64,000 nucleotides of DNA from Afipia sp. (GCA_016201045.1 JACQDM010000001.1:248001-312000), one strand, 5' to 3'. Positions 8,996-19,589 are shown, numbered from the stretch's first letter. Made by a program: numbers and translations. Notes: a model not told the origin generated them from the sequence alone.

Positions 8996-9734
8996 CCTCG
9001 CCGAGATAGACAGCCTTCACGCGCGGATCGCGCGCGACTTCATCGGGCGATCCTTCCGTCAGCATGCCGCCATTGACCAGCACCGAGATCGTGTCGGCAA
9101 AACTGAACACCAGATCCATGTCGTGCTCGATCAAGAGTACGGTGACATCGCGTGGCAGGCTGGCGACCGCCGCGAGAATATCGTGGCGTTCGCTTTCGGG
9201 TACACCGGCGGCAGGCTCGTCCAGCAGCAGCACGCGCGGCTGGGTGGCAATCGCCAGCGCGATTTCGAGCAGGCGCTGTTTTCCGTAAGGCAGCGTCGCG
9301 GTGCGCTCGTTCATCACGTCGAGCAGATGGAAGCGTGCGAGATGCTCGCCGATGTCGCCGTTGATCTCGGAATTTCCGCCGAGCCCCCGCCACCAGTCGC
9401 CGCCGTGGCCGTAACGCTGCGATACCGCAAGCCCGATGGTCTGCAGCGGCGACAAATCCGGATAGAGCTGATTAATCTGGAATGTGCGTGACAATCCCTT
9501 GCCGACGCGCGCGTGAACACTTTTCTGCGTGATGTCCTCGCCGTCGAGCAGAATCTGTCCCGCGTTCGGATGCAGCACGCCGGTGAGAAGATTGATGACG
9601 GTGGTCTTGCCCGCGCCGTTCGGGCCGATCAGAGCGTGTCGCGCGCCCTGCCGCACTTGCAATGAAAGATCCCGCGTCACGGCCAATCCGCCGAAACGCT
9701 TTTGCAGGTTCACGGTTTCCAATGCGAAGGTCAT
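8982..9734 (-). CDS. ABC transporter ATP-binding protein (LivG-type), cluster 1
   Basis: MTFALETVNLQKRFGG...LIGPNGAGKTT...VLLLDEPAAGVPESE. The N-terminal part of the longer ORF (8982-10580) is a shadow of livM. Confidence 0.94.
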   Translation of the reverse strand: MTFALETVNLQKRFGGLAVTRDLSLQVRQGARHALIGPNGAGKTTVINLLTGVLHPNAGQILLDGEDITQKSVHARVGKGLSRTFQINQLYPDLSPLQTIGLAVSQRYGHGGDWWRGLGGNSEINGDIGEHLARFHLLDVMNERTATLPYGKQRLLEIALAIATQPRVLLLDEPAAGVPESERHDILAAVASLPRDVTVLLIEHDMDLVFSFADTISVLVNGGMLTEGSPDEVARDPRVKAVYLGEGADA

Positions 9735-10717
9735 GGCTTGCCCCTCGCCAGCAATCGCGCGGGCCAGCGCACCAGCGACTGAATTCGCTCGCGCCCGATC
9801 AGCACCACGACCACCAGAACGAGTCCGATCCAGAACTGCCAATATTGCGGCGTCAGGTTCGAGAAAAATTCCTGCAGGATCTTGAACGCCACCGCGCCGA
9901 TCAATCCGCCGTAGAGATAGCCGGTGCCGCCGAGCACAAGCACCAGCAGCAGATCGGCCGAACGCTCGAACGCGAACACGTCGGGCGAGGCAAGCTGCGT
10001 CGTCTGCGTGAACAGTCCGCCTGCGATCCCCGCATAGAACGCGGCAAACGTGTAGATCGCGATCAGACGGCGATTGACGGGAATGCCAATGGCGGCGGCG
10101 CGCAGCGCATTGTTCTTGATTGCGCGCAGCGACAGGCCGAACGGCGAGTTCACGATGCGTCGCGCCAGCAGAAACAGAAGGAACAGCACGGTCAGGCAAT
10201 AGATGAACGCCGTCTTGCCGAACATGTCGAACTTGAACAGCCCGAGCAGCGGCGCAATCGTGATGCCCTGGAGGCCGTCCGAGCCGCCGGTCAGCGACGA
10301 ATACTGGATCGACAGAAAATAAAGCATCGAACAGATGCCGAGCGTCACCATCAGCCGCGTCAAATCCGCGCCGCGAATGATGAGAAAGCTCGTGATAAAT
10401 CCGAGCAATGCCGCGGCAAGGCCCGACGCGAGAAGCGCGACGATAGGCTCCTTCACGATGCCCATCGCCAGAAGTCCCGCCGTGTAGGCGCCGACACCGA
10501 AGAACGCCGCATGCCCGAGCGAGAGGATGCCCGCGTAACCGAGGATAAGATCGAGCGAGAGCGCGAACAGCGCGAGCCACGCGATCTCGGTGAGGATCAG
10601 GTAGCGGTTGGGAAACACGACGAGTGTCGCCGCTGCGATCAGCCAGAAGATCGTCTCGCCCGCGCCCCAGCGCGAAAGCCGCCGCAACTGGTCGCCGATG
10701 GCAGGCTGCACCGTCAT
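9731..10717 (-). CDS. ABC transporter permease (LivM-type), cluster 1
   Basis: Polytopic; LSLDLILGYAGILSLGHAAFFGVGAYTAG. Confidence 0.94.
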   Translation of the reverse strand: MTVQPAIGDQLRRLSRWGAGETIFWLIAAATLVVFPNRYLILTEIAWLALFALSLDLILGYAGILSLGHAAFFGVGAYTAGLLAMGIVKEPIVALLASGLAAALLGFITSFLIIRGADLTRLMVTLGICSMLYFLSIQYSSLTGGSDGLQGITIAPLLGLFKFDMFGKTAFIYCLTVLFLLFLLARRIVNSPFGLSLRAIKNNALRAAAIGIPVNRRLIAIYTFAAFYAGIAGGLFTQTTQLASPDVFAFERSADLLLVLVLGGTGYLYGGLIGAVAFKILQEFFSNLTPQYWQFWIGLVLVVVVLIGRERIQSLVRWPARLLARGKP

Positions 10718-10718
10718 G

Positions 10719-11588
10719 TCAGCGCGCCGCCGTGCGGCCGAACAGGCCGTGCGGCTTCCACAACAGCAGAACGATCATCATGGCGTAGATGACGAACGAC
10801 CCGAGATTCGGCACGTAGTATTTTCCTGCCACGTCGCCGATGCCCAGCAGCAGCGCGGCAAGGAACGGGCCGGTCACCGTCGATGTTCCGCCGACCGACA
10901 CGACGATCAGCACATAGATCAGAAACTTCAGCGGAAAATGCGGATCGAGGCCGAGAATTTCCGCGCCGAGCGCACCGCCCAGTCCCGCAAGCCCGCTGCC
11001 GAATGCGAAGGTGAACGCGAACACCTGCGGCACGTTGATGCCTAAACCCGATGCTGCGCGTGGATCGTCGACCGCAGCACGCAGCCGCGAACCGAAACGG
11101 GTTTTCGACAGGATCAGCTGCAGTCCGAGCGTCAGCAATCCGCAGATCACGATGATCATCAGCCGATAGCGTCCGACACCGACGCCGAACAGATCGATCT
11201 GTCCCTGCAGGATCGCCGGCAACTGAATGAAGGTCTGCGACGATCCCATCACGTAATCGGCGACCGCGACCGACATGAACACAAGGCCGACGGTGAACAG
11301 CACCTGCTCAAGATGGCTTCGCGTATACATGTATCGGTAGAGCGTGCGCTCCAGCACGATACCGATCAGCGCGCTCGCGACGAACGCCAGCGGCAACGCT
11401 GCAAAAAACGGAACGCCGTAGCGGTTGACCAGAACGGCGCAGGCATAGCCGCCCGCCATCGCGAACGCGCCATGCGCGAGATTGACGAAATTCATCAACC
11501 CCATCGTCACGGCCAATCCGCACGCCAGCACGAACAGCAGCATGCCGTAGGCGACGCCGTCGAACAGGATGGTGAAGAGCGTGGTCAT
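10719..11588 (-). CDS. ABC transporter permease (LivH-type), cluster 1
   Basis: DGVAYGMLLFVLACGLAVTMGLMNFVNLAHGAFAMAGGY. Confidence 0.95.
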   Translation of the reverse strand: MTTLFTILFDGVAYGMLLFVLACGLAVTMGLMNFVNLAHGAFAMAGGYACAVLVNRYGVPFFAALPLAFVASALIGIVLERTLYRYMYTRSHLEQVLFTVGLVFMSVAVADYVMGSSQTFIQLPAILQGQIDLFGVGVGRYRLMIIVICGLLTLGLQLILSKTRFGSRLRAAVDDPRAASGLGINVPQVFAFTFAFGSGLAGLGGALGAEILGLDPHFPLKFLIYVLIVVSVGGTSTVTGPFLAALLLGIGDVAGKYYVPNLGSFVIYAMMIVLLLWKPHGLFGRTAAR

Positions 11589-11610
11589 GTTGCGATGCTA
11601 GTTAAAGTGA

Positions 11611-11633
11611 TGGCCGGGACAAGCCCGGCCATG
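11611..11633. repeat. Palindromic element copy between substrate-binding and permease genes (cluster 1)
   Basis: ATGGCCGGG-ACAAG-CCCGGCCAT, 9-bp perfect stem; same family as the element at 15374-15460. Confidence 0.8.
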
Positions 11634-11661
11634 ACGCCTTTGCCCGCGAAAGCAGCAGCAA

Positions 11662-12822
11662 TCACTTCTTCGTCTTGCCGGGATCTTTCACGTTCGGGAA
11701 AGTCTGGAATTCGACGTTGTAAAGTTCGCCGTTCTTCTTCTCGACCTTGCGGATGTATTCGTTGTGGATCACATCGCGCGTATCGGGATCGATCGACATC
11801 GGTCCGCGCGGGCTTTCCCACTTCATGCCCTTCATCGCCTCCACGAGCGCGTCGCCTTCGGTCTTGCCGCCGGTCTTTTTGAGCGCCTCGTAGATCAGGT
11901 TCATGCCGTCGTATCCGCCGACCGCCATGAAGCCCGGACGCTGGCCGAACATCTTCTTGTAGGCCGCGACGAAATCCCTGTTGGCCTGCGAGTCGTGATC
12001 GGCGGAATAGTGAAGCGCGGTGACGGCGCCGAGCGCCGCATCGCCCATCGCGTTGAGCAGATCGTCGTCCATCACGTCGCCCGGCCCGATCACCTTGATC
12101 TTGTTGAGGCCGCGCTCGGTATACTGCTTCATGAAGTTGCCGCCCTGGCCTGCCGGCACGAACACAAAGATCGCGTCCGGGTTGGCATCCTTCATGCGCT
12201 GGAGGAACGGCGCAAAGTCAGGATTGGCGAGAGGCACTTTCACCTCTTCCACGATCTGGCCGCTGCCGGCGGTGAAGTTCTGCTTGAAGAAATTCAAAGC
12301 ATCGTTGCCCGGCGCATAGTCCGAGGTCAGCGTTGCGACCTTCTTGATGCCGTTCTTCGCCGCCCAGTCGCCGATGATGGTGGACGATTGCGCGAGCGTG
12401 AACGAGGTGCGCACGATGTAAGGCGAACGCTCGGTGATGATCGAGGTGCCCGCCGACATCACGATCTCGGGGATCTTCGCTTCGGTCGCGAGCGGTGCCG
12501 CCGCCAGCGCGGATGGGGTGATGCCAAAGCCCGCGATGATGTTGACCTTGTCGTTGACGATCAGTTCCTGCGCGATGCGCTTGGTGTTGTCCGGAACGCC
12601 GCCGTCGTCTTTCAGGATGACTTCGATCTTCTTGCCGCCGGCAGTATCGCCCTTCTGCGACATATAGAGTTTTGTGCCGTTGTCGACGAGCTTGCCGATC
12701 GCGGCCTGCGGGCCGGTCATCGGCAGGATCAGGCCGATCTTGACGCTGTCCTGCGCCTGCGCGGACGTCGCCGCAATCGCCAGACTGGCAGCGGCCAGCG
12801 CAATCTTGCTGAAATTGATCAT
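11662..12822 (-). CDS. ABC transporter substrate-binding protein (LivK-type), cluster 1
   Basis: Signal peptide ending SAQAQ; VKIGLILPMTGPQAAIGK; periplasmic binding protein type 1. Confidence 0.95.
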   Translation of the reverse strand: MINFSKIALAAASLAIAATSAQAQDSVKIGLILPMTGPQAAIGKLVDNGTKLYMSQKGDTAGGKKIEVILKDDGGVPDNTKRIAQELIVNDKVNIIAGFGITPSALAAAPLATEAKIPEIVMSAGTSIITERSPYIVRTSFTLAQSSTIIGDWAAKNGIKKVATLTSDYAPGNDALNFFKQNFTAGSGQIVEEVKVPLANPDFAPFLQRMKDANPDAIFVFVPAGQGGNFMKQYTERGLNKIKVIGPGDVMDDDLLNAMGDAALGAVTALHYSADHDSQANRDFVAAYKKMFGQRPGFMAVGGYDGMNLIYEALKKTGGKTEGDALVEAMKGMKWESPRGPMSIDPDTRDVIHNEYIRKVEKKNGELYNVEFQTFPNVKDPGKTKK

Positions 12823-12873
12823 GTTTCATCTCCCTGTGAACGGTCGAACGCTTTTGCGCTTCTGTGGTCGATT

Positions 12874-12921
12874 CCGATATAGTTTGATGGTTGATATGTC
12901 AACGAGACACTATACTATCGG
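12874..12921. promoter_or_regulatory. Nested dyad in the divergent marR-family/ABC intergenic region; candidate operator
   Basis: Inner GTTGA-TATG-TCAAC (12890-12903); outer CCGATATAGT (12874-12883) versus ACTATACTATCGG (12909-12921), nearly co-centred. Confidence 0.5.
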
Positions 12922-12966
12922 ATAGGGCGTCGGGCCGCCGATCCGCATTTGAACTGGATAATCAAA

Positions 12967-13533
12967 ATGGCTGACAAACAGCCGCGCATCGATCACGACC
13001 ATTACATCCCGGCGCTCCTCTTGTTTGTTGCGAACAAGCTCGGCTCCGGCGCGTCCAACACCTATCGCCGCCAGTTCGGCGTCGGTGTGACGGAGTGGCG
13101 CATCCTGTCCCTGCTCGCAAATGAGCCGAACTGCTCGGCCCAGCGCATCTGCGAATTCTTCGACCTCGACAAGGCATTGGTCAGCCGCACGCTGCAAGTG
13201 CTGGCGAAATCCAAGATCGTCGAGATCGATTTGGATACCTATCGCAAGCGCACAATCCGCCTCACCAGAAAGGGCCTCGCGCTGCACAATCGGATCATCA
13301 AGGTGGCGCTGGCGCGCGAGAAGCGCCTGCTGACGGGATTTTCGCAATCCGAAATCGATACCCTCGCCGGTTTTCTCGGCCGCCTGCTCATTCAGGTGTC
13401 GACCCTCAACGCGCAGGATCTGAAGTCGCGGCTGGATGCGCGTCGAGCTTCCGCCAAATCTCCACGCAAGCGAGCCGTTTCGCGGCCCGCAAAAAAGCGG
13501 CCGTTCGAAAAACTCAACGCCGCGCGGCGCTAA
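12967..13533 (+). CDS. MarR-family transcriptional regulator
   Basis: [50 protein letters not shown] winged HTH; divergent from cluster 1. Confidence 0.92.
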   Translation: MADKQPRIDHDHYIPALLLFVANKLGSGASNTYRRQFGVGVTEWRILSLLANEPNCSAQRICEFFDLDKALVSRTLQVLAKSKIVEIDLDTYRKRTIRLTRKGLALHNRIIKVALAREKRLLTGFSQSEIDTLAGFLGRLLIQVSTLNAQDLKSRLDARRASAKSPRKRAVSRPAKKRPFEKLNAARR

Positions 13534-14393
13534 TCCGTAAATACCACCGTCTTGCGTCCATTGAGGATCACCCGATCCTCGAGGTGATAGCGCATCGCGC
13601 GCGCCAATACGCGCCGCTCGATGTCGGTGCCCTTGCGCACGAGATTCTCCGGCGAGTCGCGATGGCTGATGCGTTCGACGTCCTGTTCGATGATCGGACC
13701 TTCATCGAGATCGCCCGTCACGTAATGTGCGGTCGCACCGATCAGCTTCACGCCACGCTCATGCGCCTGATGATAGGGCTTGGCGCCCTTGAAGCCCGGC
13801 AGGAACGAGTGGTGGATGTTGATGCAGCGGCCGGACAGCTTTCCGGCGAAGTCCGCCGACAGCACCTGCATGTAGCGCGCGAGCACGACGAGATCGGTCT
13901 TGGTTTCCTGAATCAGTTTCCAGATCGTGCCTTCCTGCTCGGCTTTGGTGTCGCGCGTCACCGGCAAATAGTGAAACGGCACGCCATCGAAATCGATGCC
14001 GCTATAGGTTTCGCGCGGATGGTTGGAAACGATGGCGGTCGGCACCATCGGCATCTCGTCGCGCCGCCAGCGATAGAGAATGTCGGCGAGGCAATGATCG
14101 AATTTCGACACCATCAACAGAACCCGCTGATGAGCGGAGCGGTCGCGGATCGTCCATTTCATGCTGAAGGGCGCGGCGATGATTCCGAAACCGCCGCGCA
14201 GCCAGTTGATGTCCGTGGATCCGGCAACCGTGTCGAACATCACGCGCATGAAGAAATTGCCGGTCTCGACATCGTCGAACTGCTGGGCGTCGAGAATGTT
14301 CTGCCCGTTGGCGAACAGGAAGGTCGTCACCGCCGACACGATGCCGGGGCGGTCGGGACATGACAGAGTGAGAACGAATTGCTGCTCGGACAT
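13530..14393 (-). CDS. purU: Formyltetrahydrofolate deformylase
   Basis: N-terminal ACT ([20 protein letters not shown]), formyltransferase motif [35 protein letters not shown]. Confidence 0.97.
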   Translation of the reverse strand: MSEQQFVLTLSCPDRPGIVSAVTTFLFANGQNILDAQQFDDVETGNFFMRVMFDTVAGSTDINWLRGGFGIIAAPFSMKWTIRDRSAHQRVLLMVSKFDHCLADILYRWRRDEMPMVPTAIVSNHPRETYSGIDFDGVPFHYLPVTRDTKAEQEGTIWKLIQETKTDLVVLARYMQVLSADFAGKLSGRCINIHHSFLPGFKGAKPYHQAHERGVKLIGATAHYVTGDLDEGPIIEQDVERISHRDSPENLVRKGTDIERRVLARAMRYHLEDRVILNGRKTVVFTD

Positions 14394-14525
14394 CTGGCTT
14401 TTCGGATCGGATGGATTTGGACCCTTGCTCTAGCACCGCGCCAAGGATTTCGCCAAGCGCACGGCGCAAAGCCGCTGCATGAAAAACGGCTGGCACGGCA
14501 CGTCCGCTGATCATATTGTCGTAAC

Positions 14526-15371
14526 ATGACCGGCAGACTGGATGGCTATCGCATTCTCATTCTGGAAACGCGCGAGGAAGCGCAATTCTCGCGCCTGCTT
14601 CAGGAACAGGGCGCGGACGTCCTGCAATGCCCGATGTTCAAGATCGACGACGCACCCGATTCCGCGCCCATCGAGGCATGGATCCGCGGCTTCATTGCGA
14701 AGCCTTATGACGACCTCGTGCTGATGACCGGCGAAGGGTTGCGGCGGCTGTTGAAAGTCGCCAAGCGCATCGGCGTCGAGGCGGATTTTATTGCCGCGCT
14801 CGCCAGGCCGCGAAAATTCGCGCGCGGGCCCAAACCCGTGAAGGCACTGCGCGAGATCAGCCTCGATGCGCAAATCGTCACCGAAAAGCCGACCTCCGAG
14901 GGTCTGGCCGAGATGCTCGCCCGCGAGGATATAAAGGGTCATCGCATCGGGCTTCAGCTTTACCCCGACAAGGATCACGCAACGCTGGTATCCGCGATCA
15001 CCTCGCGCGGCGCGAGCGTCGAGACCGTGCTGCCCTATATCTATGACGCGAAAGCGGCCGACTCCAACATCGTAAGAGCTATCGAGGAGATGGCCAGCCA
15101 CCGCGTCGATGCGATTGCGCTGACGAGTTCAGGCCAGGTACGGCGGCTGCTCGATGTCGCGAAATCCCACAACTGCGAGGACCGCTTGCGAAAAGGTCTC
15201 GCCGATACGCCGATCGCGTCGGTCGGCCCCGTCGTGTCGGAGGAACTGAAATCGAAGGGGCTTCGCACCGATATCTATCCGGCCAACGATTCGTTTTTCA
15301 TGCGGCCTTTGATAAGCGCGATGGCCGCAAGCCTTAGCAAACATCCGCCTCGCTTGGCCAAATTGCCGTGA
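14526..15371 (+). CDS. Uroporphyrinogen-III synthase family (HemD-like) protein
   Basis: ILILETREEAQFSRLLQEQGADVLQCPMFKI...LTSSGQVRRLL...IASVGPVVSEELKSKGL. Confidence 0.85.
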   Translation: MTGRLDGYRILILETREEAQFSRLLQEQGADVLQCPMFKIDDAPDSAPIEAWIRGFIAKPYDDLVLMTGEGLRRLLKVAKRIGVEADFIAALARPRKFARGPKPVKALREISLDAQIVTEKPTSEGLAEMLAREDIKGHRIGLQLYPDKDHATLVSAITSRGASVETVLPYIYDAKAADSNIVRAIEEMASHRVDAIALTSSGQVRRLLDVAKSHNCEDRLRKGLADTPIASVGPVVSEELKSKGLRTDIYPANDSFFMRPLISAMAASLSKHPPRLAKLP

Positions 15372-15373
15372 TG

Positions 15374-15460
15374 GTCATCGCCGGGCTTGACCCGGTGATC
15401 CATCTCGCTTCAAAAAACTCGCCAAAGACGATGGATGGCCGGATCAAGTCCGGCCATGAC
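15374..15460. repeat. Imperfect inverted pair of a palindromic repeat element
   Basis: GTCATCGCCGGGCTTGACCCGGTGATCCATC (15374-15404) versus reverse complement of 15430-15460 = GTCATGGCCGGACTTGATCCGGCCATCCATC. Confidence 0.88.
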
Positions 15461-15472
15461 AAAGAGAAACAA

Positions 15473-17914
15473 ATGCCGTCCCTCCCTCTCTCACATCTGC
15501 GCGTGGTCGAAATCGGTTCGGGCGATGCGCTGTGCTATTGCGGGAAACTGTTTTCGGATTTCGGCGCGGAGGTCATCAAGATCGAGCGCCCCGGCGGCGA
15601 TCCCGACCGGCGTATTGCGCCACTTGTCGATGCAGGCGACGAAACGCACGAGAGCATCGTGTTCGCGTGGCTCAACACCAACAAGAAGAGCGTCGTCTCC
15701 GATCTCGACAAGCCGACGCATGCCGCGCGTATCAAGAAACTGCTGCGAACGGCCGATGTGCTGCTCGACTCGCGGCACCACGAAAACATCAAGGCGTCGC
15801 TGCTGTCGCATGATGAATTGCGGCGCGACGATCCGGGTCTCGCGATCACCGCGCTGTCGTGGTTCGGCGAGCACGGTCCCTATCGCAGTTACCACGCAAC
15901 CGACTCCGTCTGCCGCAGCCTTGCGGGCCTCGTAAAACTTGTCGGCCCTGTCGAAGGCCCGCCCGTGCTGCCGCGCGACGGACAGGTCGGGGTCGTCGCG
16001 GGGTTGACCGCGTTCATCCCCACGCTCGCGGGACTCTACGGCTTTCAAACAGGCGCGCGGCGTTTCGCCGTGAACAGTTTGGAGGCGATGCTTCAAATCA
16101 GCGAGTTCGATACGGGGCTCGCGCTGGAGTCCGGGTTCACGCGGCCGCGCGCCGGCATCAATCGTTTCGGCCGCGGTTATCCCTCCGGCAATTTCGCGAC
16201 CAAACATGGCTGGCTCGGCGTCACGGTCGTCACTCCCGCGCAATGGGTCGCGTTCTGCGCCATGATGGAATTGCCGGAACTGGGTGCCGATCCGAAATAC
16301 AGCGCAACCATCGGCCGCTTCACGCACGCCGAGGAACTGAAAGCAATCATCACGCCTGTTCTCGCCAAGAAGACCGCGCAGGAATGGTTCGAGAAAGGAA
16401 TCGAATTGCGGATTCCGCTCGCCATCGTTCCCGATATGAAAGAACTGCTCGAACAAGATGTGCAGCGTTCGCGCGGCGCGTTCGGCACCGTCACCGTCGG
16501 CACAGCGTCGTTCGAAGGCCCGGTGCTGCCGCAACATCTCACGCGCTCGCTGCCGAAGCCGAACGGACCCGCGCCGCTCGCCGGCGAAACTGGCCTCTCC
16601 TCGCTGACGCCGCATACGCGCGCCGCGACACGCGCCGCAACACCGAAAGACTCGCTTCCGCTGAAGGGCATTCGTATCGTCGATTTGACAATGGGATGGG
16701 CCGGGCCGCATGCGACGCGGCAGATGGGCGATCTCGGCGCAGACATTATAAAGGTTGAGTCCTGCCAGTATCCCGACTGGTTTCGCGGCACCGACACGCG
16801 CCCGCCCTATCACGAGGAGCGCGTCTACGAAAAAGCGTACTGGTTCCAGAACAACAACCGTAACAAGCGCGGCATTACGCTCGATCTCACGCGCGACAAG
16901 GGCCGTGCACTATTGCATCGGCTGATGAAGGACGCCGATGCCGTGATCGACAATTACGCCGCCGACGTGATGCCGCGTCTTGGTTTGAGCGTGCATGACA
17001 TTCACAAAATCAATCCGCGCCTTGTTGTCGTGACGATGCCCGCTTTTGGCATGAGCGGCAAATGGAGCGGCGTGCGCGCCTATGGCTCGACGCTCGAACA
17101 GGCGTCGGGATTGCCGTCGGTAACAGGAAGCCCGGACGATCCGCCGACCATGCTGCATGCGGCCATCGGCGATCCCATCGTCGGGTTGAATGCGGCGGCG
17201 GCGCTGTTGCTGGGCTTCATACATCAGCGCAACACCGGCGAAGGCCAGCACATCGATCTCTCTCAAGTGCAATGCATGTTGCCGCTGGCCGCGCCGTCGA
17301 TCCTCGAACAATCCGCAACCGGCGCGACAAGCCCGCGCATCGGCAATCGCCATCCGCGCTTCGTGCCGCAGGGGTGCTTTGCGTGCGCGGGCGTCGATCA
17401 ATGGATCAGCATCAGCGTGCGTAGCGACGACGAATGGCAGGCACTGTGCAAGGCGATGCGGCGCGACGATCTCGCGCAGGACGCTTCGCTCAGGACGGCT
17501 AACGGACGCCGCGACGAAGAAGATCGCATTGAGGTCGCAATCCGCCACTGGCTTGCGGACGTGCGCCCCGACATCGCGATGACAACGCTGCAGAAAGCCG
17601 GCATCGCGGCGGGCATCGCAAAGCTGCCGCAGGACCTCGCCGCCGATCCGCATCTTGTCAAGACGGGTCACTGGCAATCCGTCGATCGCGAATTCGTCGG
17701 GCCGCATCTCGTCCCAAGCGTCTCCTATCGAGAAGGCGACGCGCAGCTGCCCTACGCAATCGAACGTCTGGCGCCGACACTCGGGCAGCACAACAACGAA
17801 GTGCTGAAAGAACTGCTCGGCTTGAGCGATTCTGAAATCGCCGAACTCGAGCGCGACGGGATTATCGGAAACGTCGCGACGCAAGCGAAGCCACACAAGA
17901 AGAAGTCTGCCTGA
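15473..17914 (+). CDS. Two-domain (tandem) class III CoA-transferase family protein (CaiB/BaiF)
   Basis: Two homologous halves: LRVVEIGSGDALCYCGKLFSDFGAEVIKIERPGGDP and IRIVDLTMGWAGPHATRQMGDLGADIIKVESCQYPD. ATG placed after the repeat element. Confidence 0.9.
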   Translation: MPSLPLSHLRVVEIGSGDALCYCGKLFSDFGAEVIKIERPGGDPDRRIAPLVDAGDETHESIVFAWLNTNKKSVVSDLDKPTHAARIKKLLRTADVLLDSRHHENIKASLLSHDELRRDDPGLAITALSWFGEHGPYRSYHATDSVCRSLAGLVKLVGPVEGPPVLPRDGQVGVVAGLTAFIPTLAGLYGFQTGARRFAVNSLEAMLQISEFDTGLALESGFTRPRAGINRFGRGYPSGNFATKHGWLGVTVVTPAQWVAFCAMMELPELGADPKYSATIGRFTHAEELKAIITPVLAKKTAQEWFEKGIELRIPLAIVPDMKELLEQDVQRSRGAFGTVTVGTASFEGPVLPQHLTRSLPKPNGPAPLAGETGLSSLTPHTRAATRAATPKDSLPLKGIRIVDLTMGWAGPHATRQMGDLGADIIKVESCQYPDWFRGTDTRPPYHEERVYEKAYWFQNNNRNKRGITLDLTRDKGRALLHRLMKDADAVIDNYAADVMPRLGLSVHDIHKINPRLVVVTMPAFGMSGKWSGVRAYGSTLEQASGLPSVTGSPDDPPTMLHAAIGDPIVGLNAAAALLLGFIHQRNTGEGQHIDLSQVQCMLPLAAPSILEQSATGATSPRIGNRHPRFVPQGCFACAGVDQWISISVRSDDEWQALCKAMRRDDLAQDASLRTANGRRDEEDRIEVAIRHWLADVRPDIAMTTLQKAGIAAGIAKLPQDLAADPHLVKTGHWQSVDREFVGPHLVPSVSYREGDAQLPYAIERLAPTLGQHNNEVLKELLGLSDSEIAELERDGIIGNVATQAKPHKKKSA

Positions 17915-17938
17915 ACGGCAACAGATAAGGACGATACA

Positions 17939-18382
17939 ATGCAACTTGTGCTGCCGATCATTATCGCCATGCTGGCTGGCGCCAGCATCGTCACCCAGCA
18001 GGCCCTGAATACCAATCTGCGCTTCGCGCTCGACTCGACGGTGTGGCCCGGATTTATCAGCTACTTCGTCGGACTGATGAGCATGGTCGCGTTCGCCATC
18101 GTGATGCGCGAGCCGCTCCCCGCATTCGGCGCGATGGCACGAATTCCGTGGTGGGCCTACAGCGGCGGATTTTTCGGCGCGGTGTTCATCGCGATTGCGA
18201 TTTTTCTGGTGCCCAAATTGGGTGCCGCAACCTTCATCGCGCTGTTCGTCGCCGGGCAGCTTCTGGCGTCGCTGCTGTTCGACCACTACGGCGTGCTGGG
18301 TCTTGCGGTGCGTCCGATCGACGCGACGAAAGTTTTCGGCGCGGCACTGATGGTGGCGGGTGTCGTGCTGATCCGACGCTAA
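17939..18382 (+). CDS. DMT-type small transporter, DUF606/YdcZ-like
   Basis: 147 aa, 4-5 [17 protein letters not shown]...GFISYFVGL...[13 protein letters not shown]. Confidence 0.85.
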   Translation: MQLVLPIIIAMLAGASIVTQQALNTNLRFALDSTVWPGFISYFVGLMSMVAFAIVMREPLPAFGAMARIPWWAYSGGFFGAVFIAIAIFLVPKLGAATFIALFVAGQLLASLLFDHYGVLGLAVRPIDATKVFGAALMVAGVVLIRR

Positions 18383-19323
18383 GCGCGCTCGTTCAAGAAC
18401 GCCCGATACGCGAGCTTGATGCCGTCATTCAACGGCGTCTTCGCGCGCCAGCCGAGCTTTGATAACCGCCCAACATCGAGCAGCTTGCGCGGCGTGCCGT
18501 CGGGCTTCGACGTGTCGTATTCGATCTTGCCTCGATATCCGACCGTCTCGGCGACCACGCGCGCGAATTCCGCGATGGTAATGTCCTCGCCGGTGCCGAT
18601 ATTGACAAGTTCGTTCGACGAATAAGTCTTCATCAGATGCACGCAGGCGTCGGCCATGTCGTCCACGTAAAGAAATTCGCGGCACGGCGTGCCCGTCCCC
18701 CACACCACAACGCTCGGCGTGTTAGATTCTTTCGCCTCATGGAAGCGGCGAATGAGTGCCGCAACGACGTGACTGTATTCGGGATGATAGTTGTCGCCCG
18801 GACCGTAAAGATTGGTCGGCATGACATTAATAAAGTCACTGCCATATTGCGCGCGATAGGCTTCCGCCATTTTCATGCCGGCGATTTTCGCAATCGCATA
18901 CGGTTCGTTGGTGATTTCCAGCGGACCTGTCAGGAGCGAATCCTCACGCAGCGGCTGTGCCGCCATTTTCGGATAGACGCAACTCGATCCGAGAAACATC
19001 AGCTTCTGCGCACCGTTGACGTGCGCGGCATGGATCACGTTCGTCGCAATAGCGAGATTTTCGTAGATGAATTCCGCGCGCAGGGTGTTGTTGGCGACAA
19101 TGCCGCCGACTTTCGCCGCGGCATGGAACACGACCTGCGGCTTGTTCTTCGCAAACCATGCGTTCACGACCGCCTGATCGCGCAGATCGACCTCGCTGCG
19201 CGCGGCTGTCAGGATTGTGACATTTTCACTGGCCAGACGCCGTACCAGCGCGCCGCCGACCATGCCGCGATGACCCGCGACATAGACGGTTTTACCCTTC
19301 AGATCGAACGGCGCGGCAGCCAT
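18379..19323 (-). CDS. fcl: GDP-L-fucose synthase (NAD-dependent epimerase/reductase)
   Basis: [45 protein letters not shown] (YxxxK), [11 protein letters not shown]. Confidence 0.95.
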   Translation of the reverse strand: MAAAPFDLKGKTVYVAGHRGMVGGALVRRLASENVTILTAARSEVDLRDQAVVNAWFAKNKPQVVFHAAAKVGGIVANNTLRAEFIYENLAIATNVIHAAHVNGAQKLMFLGSSCVYPKMAAQPLREDSLLTGPLEITNEPYAIAKIAGMKMAEAYRAQYGSDFINVMPTNLYGPGDNYHPEYSHVVAALIRRFHEAKESNTPSVVVWGTGTPCREFLYVDDMADACVHLMKTYSSNELVNIGTGEDITIAEFARVVAETVGYRGKIEYDTSKPDGTPRKLLDVGRLSKLGWRAKTPLNDGIKLAYRAFLNERA

Positions 19324-19589
19324 CGGCACTCTCTGTTTCGCAGAATGAAACGAACGCTGCACGTGTTAGTGCAAATGCAGCAATTCCGGTCAAGTGCCCA
19401 TCATGCGCTTGTCCGCGCAAGCAAATTAAGCATCCGCGACGATTTCGCTATCGCGTTCGGGCTTGCGGGTTTCGGAGGCTTGGACCAGTATCCGCCGCAC
19501 GAAATGGCCACGGATCGGACGGGGTGGAAAATCCCGGCAATCCGATTTCACAAACCGGCCATTCCTAGGGGACTTCAGGGAGAGAGAAC

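Noticed and set aside
9735-10580. N-terminal extension of the 532-aa ORF 8982-10580
   Set aside because: Out-of-frame reading of livM; real LivG starts at 9734.
15491-16813. 440-aa minus-strand ORF opposite the tandem CoA-transferase
   Set aside because: Antisense shadow ORF; no recognisable motifs, sense strand is clearly coding.
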